DNA of 64,000 nt, taken from the NCBI RefSeq assembly GCF_001039355.2, contig NW_019775347.1, positions 126,986 to 190,985 of the forward strand, read 5' to 3'. Within the stretch, counting starts at the first letter, position 1; each line of letters opens with the position of its first letter. Shown piece by piece: positions 11,480 through 26,400 of this stretch. Source of the DNA: Lingula anatina (Eukaryota; Brachiopoda; Lingulata; Lingulida; Lingulidae). Made by a program: the position numbers and the translations under genes. The notes beneath the pieces were generated by a model, which was not told the DNA's origin, did not search any database, and saw nothing but the letters and a program-made list of their open reading frames with translations.

Positions 11480-14400
11480 AAGGGGGAGAAGAGACATATT
11501 TGATTTTGTTAGTAGGATGTACTTATCATAATGGGACTGCCATCTGAGTTGGCTCTTACCAAGTAAGGTGGACCCTAATGATTGACCGGGAACCCACCTT
11601 CCTTCACCCAGTACTTGGCTAGCATAGTGCCTCCTATGCATGTGTGTCTTCTGCATATTGTGACAGAATTGTTCTAGGGCATGTTCACTACTGGACAAAC
11701 TTAACATCCATTATCTGTCAATTTAGGTTGGCATGTTCCCTTCCATGCTTGATTATGGTCCATTTTCTGTCAAATTGGTTGACCTACCTTAGTGTATGCT
11801 ATTTCAGCAGGACATTTGATTACGATTAGTTCACCTTAGGGAGTAGATCTTATCTCTCATGTCTCACTGCCGCCATTGTAATCAAAGTAATGCATAATCC
11901 ACGAGATTGGCTTCCTTTGCTATAAAACTGTAGTCAGATGATCTCTTGAAATGGCAGTATTTAGTTAGATCAGCTCAGCTGGACTAGAAATGCTCATTTA
12001 TGCTGGGGATAGTGCAAGGGATGTCACCATTGGGGATAGTGCAAGGGATGTCACCATTGGGAATAGTGTAAGGGATGTCACCATTGGGGATAGTGCAAGG
12101 GATGTCACCATTGGGGATAGATGTAACCATTGGGGATAATGCAAGGGATGTCACCATTGGGCATAGTGTAAGGGATGTTACCATTGGGGATAGTGCAAGG
12201 GAGGTCACCATTGGGGATAGTGCAAGGGAGGTCACCATTGGGGATAGTGCAAGGGAGGTCACCATGGGGGGACTTGGCATAGGATCGTTTTTTCAAGCCA
12301 TGAGGAGGGTTCTCTTGTTATCTGGTGGCTTAGTGATGTCAAAAAGACTTGGTTCAGTCTTAGGCCAGGTGTGAATGTGCCCATGTATACTTGTACCTGA
12401 TGTTTGCTGTGAGTGAGGAGCTTTAGCAGGAGTTAGATAAGGAGTACTTACATGGAGGCAGGTTGTAATATGGTAGTTGCCTGATAAAACATCAAGTGAT
12501 GAATTGTAAGTTAATCTGTGAATAATGTACAACATAAGTATGCATAATGGGTAGATAGATGTAACGGGTGGTTCAGAAGGGATCAGGTTTACACTTGGAA
12601 TACAATGCACAGTTTATACAAAGCGGTGCCAATGAAGAAATTACATTTTACGTTAAAAGTAGATGTAGTTAAAATTAATAAGCTGATTTTCTTTAATTAA
12701 TGACATTGGAATGAAAAGTAATTATTGCGATAGAAAATAAAATAAAAGTGCCCGTATTCATCATTTTTCAAGTCAACTTTAGTGATATGTAAGATTTTCT
12801 CTTTGTCAAAAGATGGGCCTTACCACATACTAGTGTCAGTGCATAGGTGTCACTGCTTCATTTTTGAGACCAGCATAATTAAGTACACCACCTAATTAAG
12901 TACATACAAATTGGTGTGTTTTTGTTTTTTCCTGTGATTGTAATCTCTATTATCCATTTTATTATCTGTATCTTATTTTACCACCTAATGACTTACCGGA
13001 AAAAATGTGACATTTTTTCTTTGTAAAATTAAGCCATTTAGAAATCAGAGGAGGTGCATGAGCTCCAAATGCCCAGTAGATAATTAGAACCATTTATTCG
13101 TGTTGGTGGGTTTAATGAGGAAGGCTATATAACTGAGGATATGGTGTCGAAGCTGTGGGTTGTATTGTCTTTCTGGGTTCCTTTTAACCATGCTATAAGG
13201 TGGATTGGCTTAATTATTTACCAGTGAACCAATTAAGTTCAAAAAGGGGAGAAAATGGGTAGAAGGTGAATAGTGAGATTCCGTATGATGAAAATTAATC
13301 TTAACTTTACCAGGGAAATTTACAATGAATGTATAATTAGAAAAAATGATAAACATTAAGTAGATATTAAGTAGATATTAAGCTGATAAGGATGCTATGT
13401 TCAAATATAAGGATGTTATACATTTACCCGTCTGTGGTAATGACTTGGATCTTTTCAATACAATGGGGAAAATTATCATTCTTTCAGATACATAATTTTG
13501 GAATGATAAAAATGTATTTCAGTGAAGCATTTGTGGGGCTTTTACTGTATAGAGTGGAACTTTAAGGAAGCCTGCTCTAAAATTTTATTACTACCACTCA
13601 ATGAAAATGTTCTAATTTTTTAGAATTTAACTTTAAAAAAATACAGTATCTGTAAAATTCACGATTTCTCCCCATTTTGAATTTAATGGATTCCTGTTCA
13701 GCAACTTGTTCATTCTCAATTTCTCTAAAATAATTTGTCATGCTGCTAGATTGTTTGTAGAGAGAAATGTAAGGGTTTGTAAGATGTGGAGCAGTGAACA
13801 ATGTAAATGTTGTATTGGACCTTTACTGTTGGAAGTGTTGGTCCAACCATGATCACTGCTTGAAAAACAAAGAAAGCAACCAGAATGGTGGAGCAGTTAC
13901 TTACTGTACCCATCTCGTCCCAGATACACATTGGATGACATATTATTTCTTGACACACTGACTCTTTTTGCCTACCAGCCATGTCAAATTGCTGCTTTTG
14001 ACCACATGTGCAATGATATTATAGCTGTAGTTGTAGGATTCTGTCAACTTTTTTGAAAGCATGTCAGTCTTTTTCTTAAGTCCACCAAAATACTTTTGGA
14101 TTTGTTCAAGCTTTATTGTAATGAATAAAGAGAAAAAATATGAGATTTGTTAAAATGTATAAGACCGCCTACAAATATTTATAAGAATTTTAGGACGCCA
14201 CCATCATTGTTACCTTATCAGTACATGGGTTGTCTATCAAAACCATTCAGGTACAAGTTTGTGCTGGTTACTGTTACCTGCACCTGTAATAATTTGTTAA
14301 AATTATATGAAGTCTTTCATAGTAATTAATGCTCAAAGTGTCATTCACTTTATTATACCATTGTCCTCATTAATTAATGTGCCTAAGTCACATGTTTTAG

Positions 14401-17400
14401 AATCGGCTAGTGGATTTGGGTACAATATGGCATACTCAATAATGGCAGTTTATTCCTGTGTACCATTTCCATGGAATGTCAGTGAAAAAGACCAAAACAA
14501 TATTGCACCTCGCGTATTTGTAGGTATGTAGAGTAGTTGACAAAAAAACTTACAGCAGGGGTGAGATGGTACATGGGCAAATATCTATTCAAGTCAGATG
14601 GATCTTACAGCATGGTTTAAAGTTGGAATTTGAATAGTTAGGGATTATTTTCATAGCAAAACGATATTAAGAAACGTTCAAGTTTAACATGCTGCCAGAT
14701 AAGATTTTGTGGACATCTTGAATCTAGATCGTAATACTAAAGGTGCATATATGTAAAATATGCTACATGCAGTACAGAAAGGGAACAGTGTTACTTCATT
14801 GATTATGTTATTAGACAACAGAGTTTGTTCTGGCACAGGATAGGTTGTCACAATGGATGCTTGTGGGAGGGTTTTTTAACGGAACACTGCCAAGGTGTAC
14901 AGATGCAACTTGGAAAATATTTTGTCATCAAATGCCTCAGTGTAAAGTATATCATCTTATAATTATGTTATTTGCTTCTTCTTGTTTGTCTCTGTATAGC
15001 CTTATGTTCTTTTTGTAACAAGACAATTTACAGGACATGACAGGTTTCTGTGTAATTATTTTAAATTCTACCCTACACCAGAGGAGTTTTTATGAGACAA
15101 GTCTGAGATGTGAATCTGTCTGTTGTAGTTTGGGTCATTGTGCTCCACTTTGGCAGAAAAGATCCTGTTTGTTACAGTGATTTTGTGAGAAGTAATCATC
15201 AGAAGAGTTGTGTAAATATATCTTTCTTGTTGCCCAGTCGAAATAACAGTTGTTAAGGAAATTTAAGGGAGATTTTGCAAGCTTTCTGGTTTCGTGTGAA
15301 TATTGTCATGCGTCAAGGTAGATACTGGTTATTTTTACATTTTGATGAAAATCACTTATTTTGAATTTCTTTCCTAAAGATAAGAATCTTACTCAAAGTT
15401 GAGTCTAGCTCATTGCTATCTGTGGTTATATTTGAGGCAACAGAGACCTCACTACCTTGTAGTGAGACCTAGAATAGTGTATTACTGTAAATTTATTGAT
15501 CAGTGACCTGGTGTTTTGTTGTAGTTAAAACCAACAATTAAAGCAATAGGAAAGGCATGCAGCATGATTGCATGTTGCTGACAAAATGCGTGTGTAACAT
15601 AGCACACAGACAGTTATTAGGGACAAGAGAGAAGAATGGGTTTGGATGTTAATTCTGGAGAAAAATGCTAGGTTTTGCAGTCCTGATGTAAGCAACTTCC
15701 AGCCTAAAGTAGATATAAATCCCAGGTGAAAATTTTGTGACATCATCACTCAGTGTGAAATGGGATTTTTGGCATGGTTTATGACTCCACAAATATAGTT
15801 CAAGTAAATTTGCCATGTTATACATTGAAAGCAAATTGATATATTACTCTTTATATGCCATTTCCATTTTTATTTTTTTTAGAATATAAAATTATAATGA
15901 AACATAAGATATATAAGTTTTACAATTCAGTACGGATTGTTGTATTGTCGGTTACTTATTTCAAATATGTCTATATTAATGAAAAATAGTAGATTAATGC
16001 TGATTGATTTCAATATTTTTAAGAGAGAAGTTTGAACTTTGCCCCCTTTAGAGCCTCTCAGTTTTCAGGCATCTTTGTGATGTCACTGGTGTTTGCCACC
16101 AGTTTAACAGTGAACATATGCATGCTGGGTCAGTAAAATGTGGTGCTAAGTGAGACAAAGCTAAACTACAGTAATATAGATGCATATTAAAATACTGTAG
16201 GTGAAAGAAAGTTGTTTGGATATGTGAAGGTATAGACAGGAATACTGAGAAAACCTGCACCTCTTGTTGGAAGGCTAGACCTCATGAAAAATGATGATGA
16301 TGATCAGACATTTTTGTGATTCTTTTACTGACTTTACCAGTTTAGAATTTATCAAGTTACTCCATCTATTATTCATTTAGTGACAACTCTTTTCCAGCCC
16401 TTTAATTTTTTTTTTAATTTAAAATATGCTGCAACCTAAGTCAACAGTTTAAGTGAAAAAAAAAAACAACTAAATAATCTGCATATGGAATATCCTGTAT
16501 GGGTTGTTACATGTACAAAGTCCAATATCAGTCTGCCAAAGATAATTTTTTTTAGCTTTTTGTGTGTTATTTTTTTCAACCTAGTTCAGGATCTCAGTCA
16601 TTTGATGAGGCATTTATTCATTTAAGCTGTATTTAAGTCAGCAGGGTAATTAGATGTAATAGAACAGGATGAAGGTAAAATACAATACTTGGGTAATTAA
16701 TTCATTCCAATATCTCTGCTGCCTGTACACACTTGTTGTAAGAAGTCAATAATTGTGAGATTTATTGTAATACTCTATCCTGCCACCATTGCAGCTTGAA
16801 ACATTATACAGTTGTCCTGCATCTACAAATGATACAACTCAACTTCAAAAAAAAAAAAAGAAACAGTAGGATGTGTGTGGATGGATCAATGTTTCATAGA
16901 GAATTGAGTGTTTTATGATTTCTCTGAATGGGGTTTTTATCAAATATTGCACCAGCAAAGTTCCACAAATTACAGAAGTTGTAAGCAAGTGTACTGCAGA
17001 TTTCTCCTGCTGAAAGGAGCATAGTTGTGGTGGATATTTAATTAACTTGTTTTTCTGTGACTAGTTTTTGTCCCGAGTTATCTTCACCCAGAAGTCAAGA
17101 CAGTAGTGTGTCCTGGTATGCCCAGCAGATACTATATTCTAGCCATAGGTTTAGGTTGACTAGTGGGAGACAGAGGGAGGTGGGGTCACCCCAGGCCTAA
17201 TACATGGCACAGTCTCCCACTAGAGTAGCAACACACTGGGGCACATATTTGCATTCATTTGTTTACTGTAAATTCTCTTTCAATGATTTACCTTGCTGTT
17301 GAACCCCCCTCCATTAGTCAACAGAACAGGCTTTGGTTTTGGGTTTTACTTTCTTCCTGCTGAGGAGAACGTGTATTGAAAGTAACTCATGCGCAGATGG

Positions 17401-20400
17401 CTGTTTACCTGGCTTTTGCTGTCTGTGCAGTCAGTAGATACAGGGGTCAAAGCTTCAGAGCCCCTTTAGCTTTGGACAACTGGATGGACCGGAGACACCA
17501 TACCAGTCCACTTGTTTAGTATCCCGCCCAGTGCAAAAAGCAGATGGACCGGAGACACCATACCAGTCCACTTGTTTTCTATCCCACCCAGTAAGAAAAG
17601 CAAGGCCAGAGTAGGAATCACCTTAAAAAATTTTTCTTTTTCCTCTGATGATTCAATATTTTGTGAAGTGTGAAAAGTTTATATCTAGGATAGTCTAGAC
17701 AATTTGATGAAAGTTATATATATCTATTAAAAATACATCAGAAAATTCTTTTCAGCAAAATAAAAAGCTGATGGCAATTGCCTATGACAGTTAAGAAGTT
17801 TTGATAAAACTTGACTGTGGAGCCATCCCATAACATGCATACAAAAATGACATTCACATATAGCTTTTCATATTATGTTCATTTTGGATTACTGAAATCA
17901 TACTTATGTCCCAATTTATCAGCATTAATGTGAGCAAATGACCAAGAAATCTATCTTCACTTTCTAACATCTCTGTAACTGATCGTATATCATATTTTGT
18001 ACATATTTTTTCTCTTTTTCAGTGTTTTCTGGGATCTTTACTGTGCAGCACCAGAGAGAAGGGACACGTGTGATCATTCTAGTGAAGCTAAAGCATTTCA
18101 TGATTATGTAAGTTGTTATTTACCATACAATGGCTTTCAGGACAGCTTGGTGGCACAGAAATAGTTCTGTAATAAGGTGCTGGTATTGACACTGATGCTT
18201 TCTGGGATTGTTGTATATGTGTCAGTAAATATGATTGGCTTTTCTAACCCTGGCTGTTCTGAAAGATGGTACTTTTAACTTGGGGATTTTATAGGTTTTA
18301 TTGTTATTTTGCTTTGAATTAAAAAAAAATCCAAAAAGTGAGTACTGTCAATTAATTTATTTTACTTACTGAATTGGAAGCTTGGAACCATCTGTTTCAC
18401 CCAAGATTTTTTTGGTGGACATTTTTCATCATTTAATTTGCTTATGTTGGAACAGTGTAAATGAACTAACAGACCTGCTTGTCTTTTTGTGGTGAGCCGG
18501 CTGTCAGAATGATACACACAGCATTATATATAAACTAATATTACCCCTTGGCCTAAAATGTGTCATGTTTTTGTCACAGAAAGTAGGTAATTCAGTGTTT
18601 GAATTGGTTGGAAGGGAAGTGCCCAGGCAGTAGCTCTGCCATAGTGATCTCCTTATATTTTGATCTAGGTGTAAATTTGTGGGAGGGTGTGAAAACAGCA
18701 TAAATTGTCTAGACAATGCCACAATGATTTCTATATTATTGTAACATTTTCAGTCCCCCATCAAACTTTTTGCCAATTTTTATCTTCCTATACACTATAA
18801 AAGAGCTGAGCATGGAAGTTTTTTTACTCCCCCCCCCACCTTTCTTTAAGAAACTTACGGGGGGGGGGGGGGGTTGCAGTAACCGAAGTGGCCATATATA
18901 AGGATATTTGCACTGTGTTTTAGTATGGGGTGTACAGTCAGGTGGCATGCAGCACATGGGGGACCTATCGGGGTGTTTGTTGTTTTGGTTTCAAAATTTG
19001 CTTGTTTACTGCATCTCATGTAGCAACTTTTTCAACCAAACTGCCTCTAGGCTGGATCCTTATGTAACATTTTGAGTAAAAGAATGTCCATGTTATAGTA
19101 ATAATGTCACGTAAAGGGATTAAGGTGCTCTATATTATGACAGGCAGCACTGGGACTATGTTTTGTGGTATAATATTGAGAATATTGCCATATTATCTGG
19201 AAGGCAGTGATTAGTTTTAAACCCTCATCAGGCAGTGTAGGCCACCTCCTTAGAAGGCCCCTCCAATATCAGGCATTCTGATAACCATCAGAGTTTGTTG
19301 CCCCATTACAACTGTCCCTCTGCTGGGACCATATTTACCTTTATATTGCTGGGCTATTGTGTACCCGGGAGAGATAAGGAAGACTCCTCATTCAGAAAAT
19401 GGACTGCCATTTTACACGTGGAGAACTGTGGACAAACCTTAGTTCAGGAAGAATGCGTAGGACTCCCTTCACCATAATATTTTGTTGAAATGCTGACTTT
19501 TTCAACACAAAACTATCTTCATAATTTATACCACATCTAGATATGCCCAAACCTGTGCAGTCATACTGCATCCTACTTTCCTGTTGACATATTCTAGTCT
19601 TTTTTCTTTTTTCGTTGAATTGTATAGTTAAGCAACAAGAAAATACAGTCCTCCTCTCTGTTGACACCTTACATATACATGTATCCTGCACTTATTTGTT
19701 ATCACTTTTTGAAAATTTAACCAAGGAAACAAACATCGGATGAAAATCCTCTAACGGGCCTTATTTGGCAAATTGGGAGCTGGGAGGTTGCATTATGCAT
19801 GCAAAGAGCAAGTTCTACCTGGGTATATATCTGTCTGTCTGGATGGAGAGGAAAACAACAAAATATAGGGCAGCAGCATGGGGTGACTTGTAAATTTCCT
19901 TTAAGAGTTCAGGGGAAATTATTGTCTATGGCAACCTAGGTGTAAGATAAGAACATGGCAGAAAAGAGAATGTTGTTTGCAAAGAAAGAGTTGACTTTGA
20001 GTCTTTAAAAAAAAAACCCTTTGATAAAAAATATTTAAAGCAAAATGGAATAGTTAAGGATATGCGCTTTATTTGCAAAACAGTTTACTGCATTACAGTA
20101 TATTCTATAAAATTTTCAATTTGTTTCACAGCCGGACACTTCTATTGTAGACCAAAGTTATCTGAAGGAAAAATTGGAAAATAGCTAGAGCAGCATTTAT
20201 ATATGAAAAATAAAGATAAAATCTTTTTAGGAATATTTGAAAGAAAACAACTGCCATGCAGAATAGACAAGTCCATACACTAAATTTCAAAGCTGATATA
20301 TGGTTTATTATTATAAAACATACAGGTAACAATAATTATATAAGTTACTGTGAGAAATTCAAAAGCATAAAATACTCAAAATGAACAAAAAAATCTTTTT

Positions 20401-23400
20401 ATCGTAAAATAACTTTTTTCACTGATAATGAATTTAAATGATATTTAAACACTTGATTAGGTATATTATGTTGAAAGGGGAATGTCGTATTTAGATTAAA
20501 GGATTCTTGATTTATCTGACAAGTGAGGTTTTGAATACTGTGTGCTGAACCATACTGAGTAGTTACACCATGACTTTCCTACTCCTCAAGTCTGTGCAAT
20601 TCTACAGCAGCCATCCTAGCTCCTTCTGCTCTCAACCTTATCACCTGTTGCTTGTCTGAACCAATCTACTCCAATCTCAAAAGGCCCAATGAAAAGTAGT
20701 CAGAAGTCGTACTAAGTATCAGTGTTTGTTGAAGATTTGCCCTTTTCAACCAGCTTTTTGAATGTTTACTTGCCTGTCTTGTGGTGGTGTCAAATATGTT
20801 GAATGTATAGCCTGAGGTGCATTGTTCTCCAATAGTTTCATCATTTACCAGTTCTATGAAATACTTCCCCCACAGATTTTTCTTCAACAACTTTTGTCAT
20901 TAAAAAATATATGGTTTGCCACCTGTAATATATAAAAAAGGCAACAAAAAAGTCCACAAAATTATTGATAATAGGCCGGTGCTTTCTTTAAATGAAGAAA
21001 TACTAAATTCCATCCTCTGCACTTGAATAATTTTCCATAAGCAAGTTTGTTAGTATTAGACATATATTTGTTGTAGTTCAGTTAATCTGGCTTTCTGCTG
21101 GTGATTACATTACCTGTAAAAATATCAGTCATAGTTTGATATTCTGCAGTTAGTTTGTTGAAAAAAAACTGCATTTTGCTGGCAGTATTATGTTGTAAAT
21201 ATTGCCAGTATCTTCAACATAAAAATCCTTCATGACATATTTCCACATAAAAACTTTTGAATAAAACTATCCTTAACAAGAATGATGCAAAGATATTAAT
21301 TTGGTGATAAGTCAGCTTGCTAAATGTTGAACCGTTTACAATTTTGGTTTATCCATGAAATAATATACATCTGAAATGCCTTGACAAATATATGCTGTTA
21401 ACATCTGTAGAAGCATTGTCGTTTTAATTCATACAGCATATGTGACATACATTAAAAGCTACATCTTCCAACACATTTGCTTTGGTGTTCTAGCATGATT
21501 GAACAAGCTGCTTTTAGGCAGGTTAAATGTCTGCTTGTGAATTAAAACAACAACAACAGCAACAAAATACTTACAACTTAGATTGTACATGTGGGGCCAT
21601 ATTTGTCAATCTGTAAAGGGTTTTTAACTAAGTGCTTTGCAACTGGAAGAATCTTATTGAAATGATTGAATGTTGTCATACTTTGCACACAAGAGCATCA
21701 GTTTCCACTCCCACAAACATCTCCTGTTTAGTGCTGTTATTGTTTTCTATTTTCTTATTGAGTGTTCAAGTTGCTGAATTCATTTTAATGCGGTTTCTGG
21801 GTTCATCTTTGCCTTTCAGTCTGGAAATCATATCTGAAATCCTAGAACCAAATAAAAAAGAAGATTCAGTAAAAAGTTATGTCATAAATATTAAAGAAAA
21901 AAATGCAAACAATTTTTTAAGTGACTTTACGTAATATTTGTATTTTCTTGCAGAAGAATAAATTCTGATGGAAATGACATAAGTGTACATTAAAGTACCA
22001 AACAGTTATAATTGCCTTTTGATATGATTGTGTTGTTAGTAATGTCTCCCTTTCTTCTTATGCAGGACAGCACAAAGAGTTTACCTCTGAACCAATCTCA
22101 GATACAATCACCAGAAAACCATACAGTAGGTGATACTTCACTACTCTCTCTAACAAAGCATCCAATAATATTGTTTATAGACTCATCCCATACTCTACTG
22201 ACAAATGTTAATCCCAGCCTTCCTTTCCACTCGTTCTTTTACTCTCAGCAAAAAGCACCACTTCACCACCAAATAAGCACTTTTAATCACTGAAGTCATA
22301 TTTACTTATATGTATTTTAAATATCAATAAATGTGGATCATTTTTCTCTTTAAGCAAACTCAAACTGTTGTAAGCCATTGCATATGCTGAAAACAATAGA
22401 TAATGGCCCGTGCTCTAAACTGACCAGCTAATCAATGAATTGCACTGGAAATCAATATGTGCACTCCCTGCTTTACTTGAATCATATTCAAGTAAGTTTC
22501 ATATGTAAATAAACCTTGGTTTCAACACCAGCAGTATACTGTGTGGTAAATACATACAGACAGAGCCATAGTTGACCTAGGAGAAATAAAGAGTCAAGGT
22601 GATAGGGCACTTGTAATAAACACACTGTGTGCTGTTCAAAATGGCTGATGTTGTTGCAGAGAAGCCTGTTGTTGTTTAGTACTGATAGAGAGTAAGGTGC
22701 AAAACAAAACAATATAAAGCTCTTAATTCATTTTTGCCTTGAAGGTCTGCCAGAATCATGACAGGACAAAATATATTCCTGTGGGTTGTGCAGATTTAAA
22801 AGTCTTGGGTCCCACAAGTTCTTGATGTTGTGACAGCTTATGTTTCAGAGCTGTTTACCTTATTTAGCGTAAAACACCTTTTGTGATACAGTCAAAAGTT
22901 CCAGTGTAAAATCAGTGTTAAATCAATAAAAAGAGTGTCACACAGATTTGCTAAAGATGTGTCTAATGAAGCAGTAGGTTGTATGGTTGTTAAGAGAAAA
23001 ATTTGTTTTCAAACAGATATGGAATTGCCTTTATCTTATATGCCCCCACGTAGAGAGCATGAAGTCAGTGAGAAAGAGAAGTGAGGAAAATACTTGAGAT
23101 GTAATGACCAAAATGAAAAAATAAATAACCAAATTACCATCTGCGTATGTTTGTTTCACTTATATGACTATGCCTAGGCGATGCTGGTCCTGCATATCTT
23201 GTCATATTGGGCGTGCTCCGCTCTGGAAGGGGAAATTCATCACGAGACACCCAGAGTTTTTGCCCACACTTGGTTGAGATGGGATTCCTAACCTTTGCAC
23301 AGTTGCGGACTTAGCAGAGTTGGTTAGCCATAGTGTTTATGAGCCAGCTAAAAAAAAAAACGAAGAGTAGAATGAGTGATGGAATTTAGGTTGAAATAGT

Positions 23401-26400
23401 TCTATCAGTAGTTTCATAAAGCACATTTTAGAGAAGTGATACAATAGCAGATGTTCTAGGACATTTATATCTAGGTATAAAGATCCAGCACATAGGTCCA
23501 CCTCCCTTGCTGAGCCTTAGCAAGGGCATTTTCACCCACGTTTGCCATCGTTTCCACACAAAGACCTTTCCTGGTATTGATTTTCTGTGGAACACAATGA
23601 CTGCAAACAGTACCGAGAATATTGATTTTTTGACTGGAGCAAAGACAACCGGCACGGAGGACCTGGGACATGGGCACTCTCACGGGTTATAACGGGAAAG
23701 CAGGAGGTCGGGGGACTTGGGTTTCATGGGAAGTTTTTTTTCCCTCCCCAAATTGTTAAATATTGATTAAATTTTTGGGGAAAAAATACATGTACTTCTG
23801 TAGTTTATGTGAGCTTGCTTCTGAAATATAAATATGAAATCAATCACTGTATGAAACTGAAGTAGATAATTGATGCCAGTTTCTAAGGTATTTAGGGGTG
23901 TGAGGGTTTGCCATCACTGTACATAAGCTCTAAGTAGAATATAGAAGAAATCGTGAACAAATTTGGTTATAAATTTATAAGAATAATGATGACTAAAGGA
24001 CAGTGTCACTTTAAGCAATATAGTGTAATATAAAGAATGTGCTTTGTGATATTGTTGGTATGAAAGTTTGCATGTTCGAATTTATGTTGTTTGATAACAT
24101 ATTGTCTGTTTTTGCTTTACTACATTGTATTGTAAGCAAACTAAATTACAATTTATCCAAAATGTTTATTTTTTTTTTTCAAGCATGGCCAATTTGATGG
24201 GTTATCTACCTTCTTTGAATGAAATTTCTTTCCCTGATTAAAAATCTCCACTATTCTATCGCTGATATTATATTCTTATGTACTGGTGAAGGGTTATTTG
24301 GTTCAGCTTTAACCATTAACTGTCATGTATTCATAACCATATTTATAACAATATCACTGACTGACTTATGGTTTTAAAAAATATGCTATGGAGTCCAGTC
24401 TTTTTAGATCAATGTGCTTTTGTTTCATCTATGTTATAGATGGTTCAAGCTAATACACTTTGGAACCAATTTGGTATGGCTTGCCTGGTTGTCAGGCTCA
24501 TAAACATATAGTGGTCTGGATATTAATGTTATTATATATTAAGTCAATGACAGTGATTTATGTGTATTTGATATTATTTTGTTGCTTGTTTGTAATGCTT
24601 GGTTGTTCTTTTTCTTTTCAGGGTTTTGTAAATTCAGGTTATGTTGCAAATGGTTTAACACATGTAAGTATAGTTTTATTTTATTTTATTTTAATCTATC
24701 TGATTCAGTTAGTATGTTATAAGTATTAAGTTTTCTTCTGTCATATTTTCTTGAAAGTTCTCATTGTAAAGAATGCCAAAGGATATCTTTCTCTAAAAAC
24801 CTGTTGGCTAAATTATAAATTACGATCCTATCAGAAAATACCAAACCTAAGTATCTGCAGTGGAGTTTCGGTGCTTCAGCCGTTTTCTGTGGGTTCAAAA
24901 GTTTTAAGATATTGTGGAATTTTTATAAGCAATTTGTCATCCATGCATAGAAGTGTAGTTAATGATTGGTAATTTGCAGAAGACTAAATGTTATATGGCA
25001 GCCTGGTCCTGTGATTACAACCTAACCAGCTTGTTTGAAAATATCAAGAAACTTTTAAAATTCAGGTCCGTAGCCTGCAATTTCAAAAGGGGGGTTCTTT
25101 TCTGAAAAAGTGAATATTTTACCATGAAACCTTCATGTACCTTGATTAAATATTACCTACAGGGGACCTTTATCAGCAAAAAGGCCATCCCCTGAACCTC
25201 CCGAACCCCCTGGCTACGGGCCTGATATTAACTTTATTGTGATTTCTTTGACTTAGATGTATCACTTTATTTCAAAATACCGATTTTCCCCCAATTTACA
25301 ACTATTTGAAAAGAAATCAGTTATCAGCACCATTTTTAGTTGAATGGGAATCTTGGAGATGCCCTGTCTCTTGATGAGAAAATCAAGCAAGTAGGATTTG
25401 GAGGAGAGTGGATGAAATAATGGCAGACCACCCTGTGCATTGTGACAATAAATAAAACATGACATAATTTATCCATGGATATTTTAGTGATGTTTTTTCT
25501 TAAATTCTGTAGAATTACAGTCTTTAGCACAGCAGTACAAATGCAAAATGTCGTTTTTATATTCCTTTGAATACCATGTTCCCACCACATAGTTTTATCC
25601 TAATTGTTTAAAAGTCAGCCCTACCTCACACCAATTCTAGCATATTTTCTTATTTTGACTTGGTCATCCAGTGGTAGATTTAGGGGGGTGTCCACCCCCC
25701 ACCCCCACCCCTGTTTAGAATTTTGACTAGCTGAATCATAATTCTGAACCATACCATATGGCACCATTGTCCCTCCAAAATTCCAAAATTTTCGGGGCAC
25801 GCTAAGAGTCAGCTCCTCAGCCGCAGCCTATCATTCTTAAAAAATGGACCCCCCCCCTTCAAATAATTCAGTATCTACCCCTGATATCCATGGGACAGTG
25901 ACAAGGTCCTTATTTCTTACAGAACTTAGAAATGTTTTTCTATGAAAAATTTTACAGACAAGTAGATAGTATTGCAAGCACTTTATTAATTTATGGAAGT
26001 GAGAGCATTGATCAAGCATATTCCCAGTGTTCATCTCATCAAACTATTCTTCTATCTTCCATACATAATCATAGGAGTTAAACAATCTGTTGTTAATAAT
26101 ATATTAATATGAGTCCACAGTGCTGACCCCCCCACTGACAGTTAAACATTGCTTGAATACCCCCCCCAAAAAAAAAAAAAAAAAGTTCACCATATATCTT
26201 ATATTAAGCATAAAGTTTAGCATATAAAGGCAACAAATAGAATTAAAACAACCTCCAAAAAAAGATTGCATCGCAATGAAAAAAGAAATAAAAAATGTCT
26301 GGCTTTTGAAAAATAAAACAAAAATATAGTGTGACTAAAAGTAATAAAAATATAGTGTGACTCCCTCCTTCAAGTCAATAATTATCAGTGTCTTAACACC

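Larger units (their letters stand above)
9694..18022 (+). other. SSBP: SSBP intron 3 (8.3 kb)
   Basis: No coding exon recognised. It holds two minisatellites (24-bp unit at 10847-11038, 27-bp unit at 12005-12266), a TG microsatellite (11445-11476), an 11-bp inverted repeat (17161/17222) and a 60-bp direct duplication (17483-17602). The remainder is AT-rich sequence with small chance open frames. Confidence 0.7.

Noticed and set aside
11984-12374. Repetitive open frames of about 100 aa on both strands
   Set aside because: Produced by the 27-bp minisatellite.
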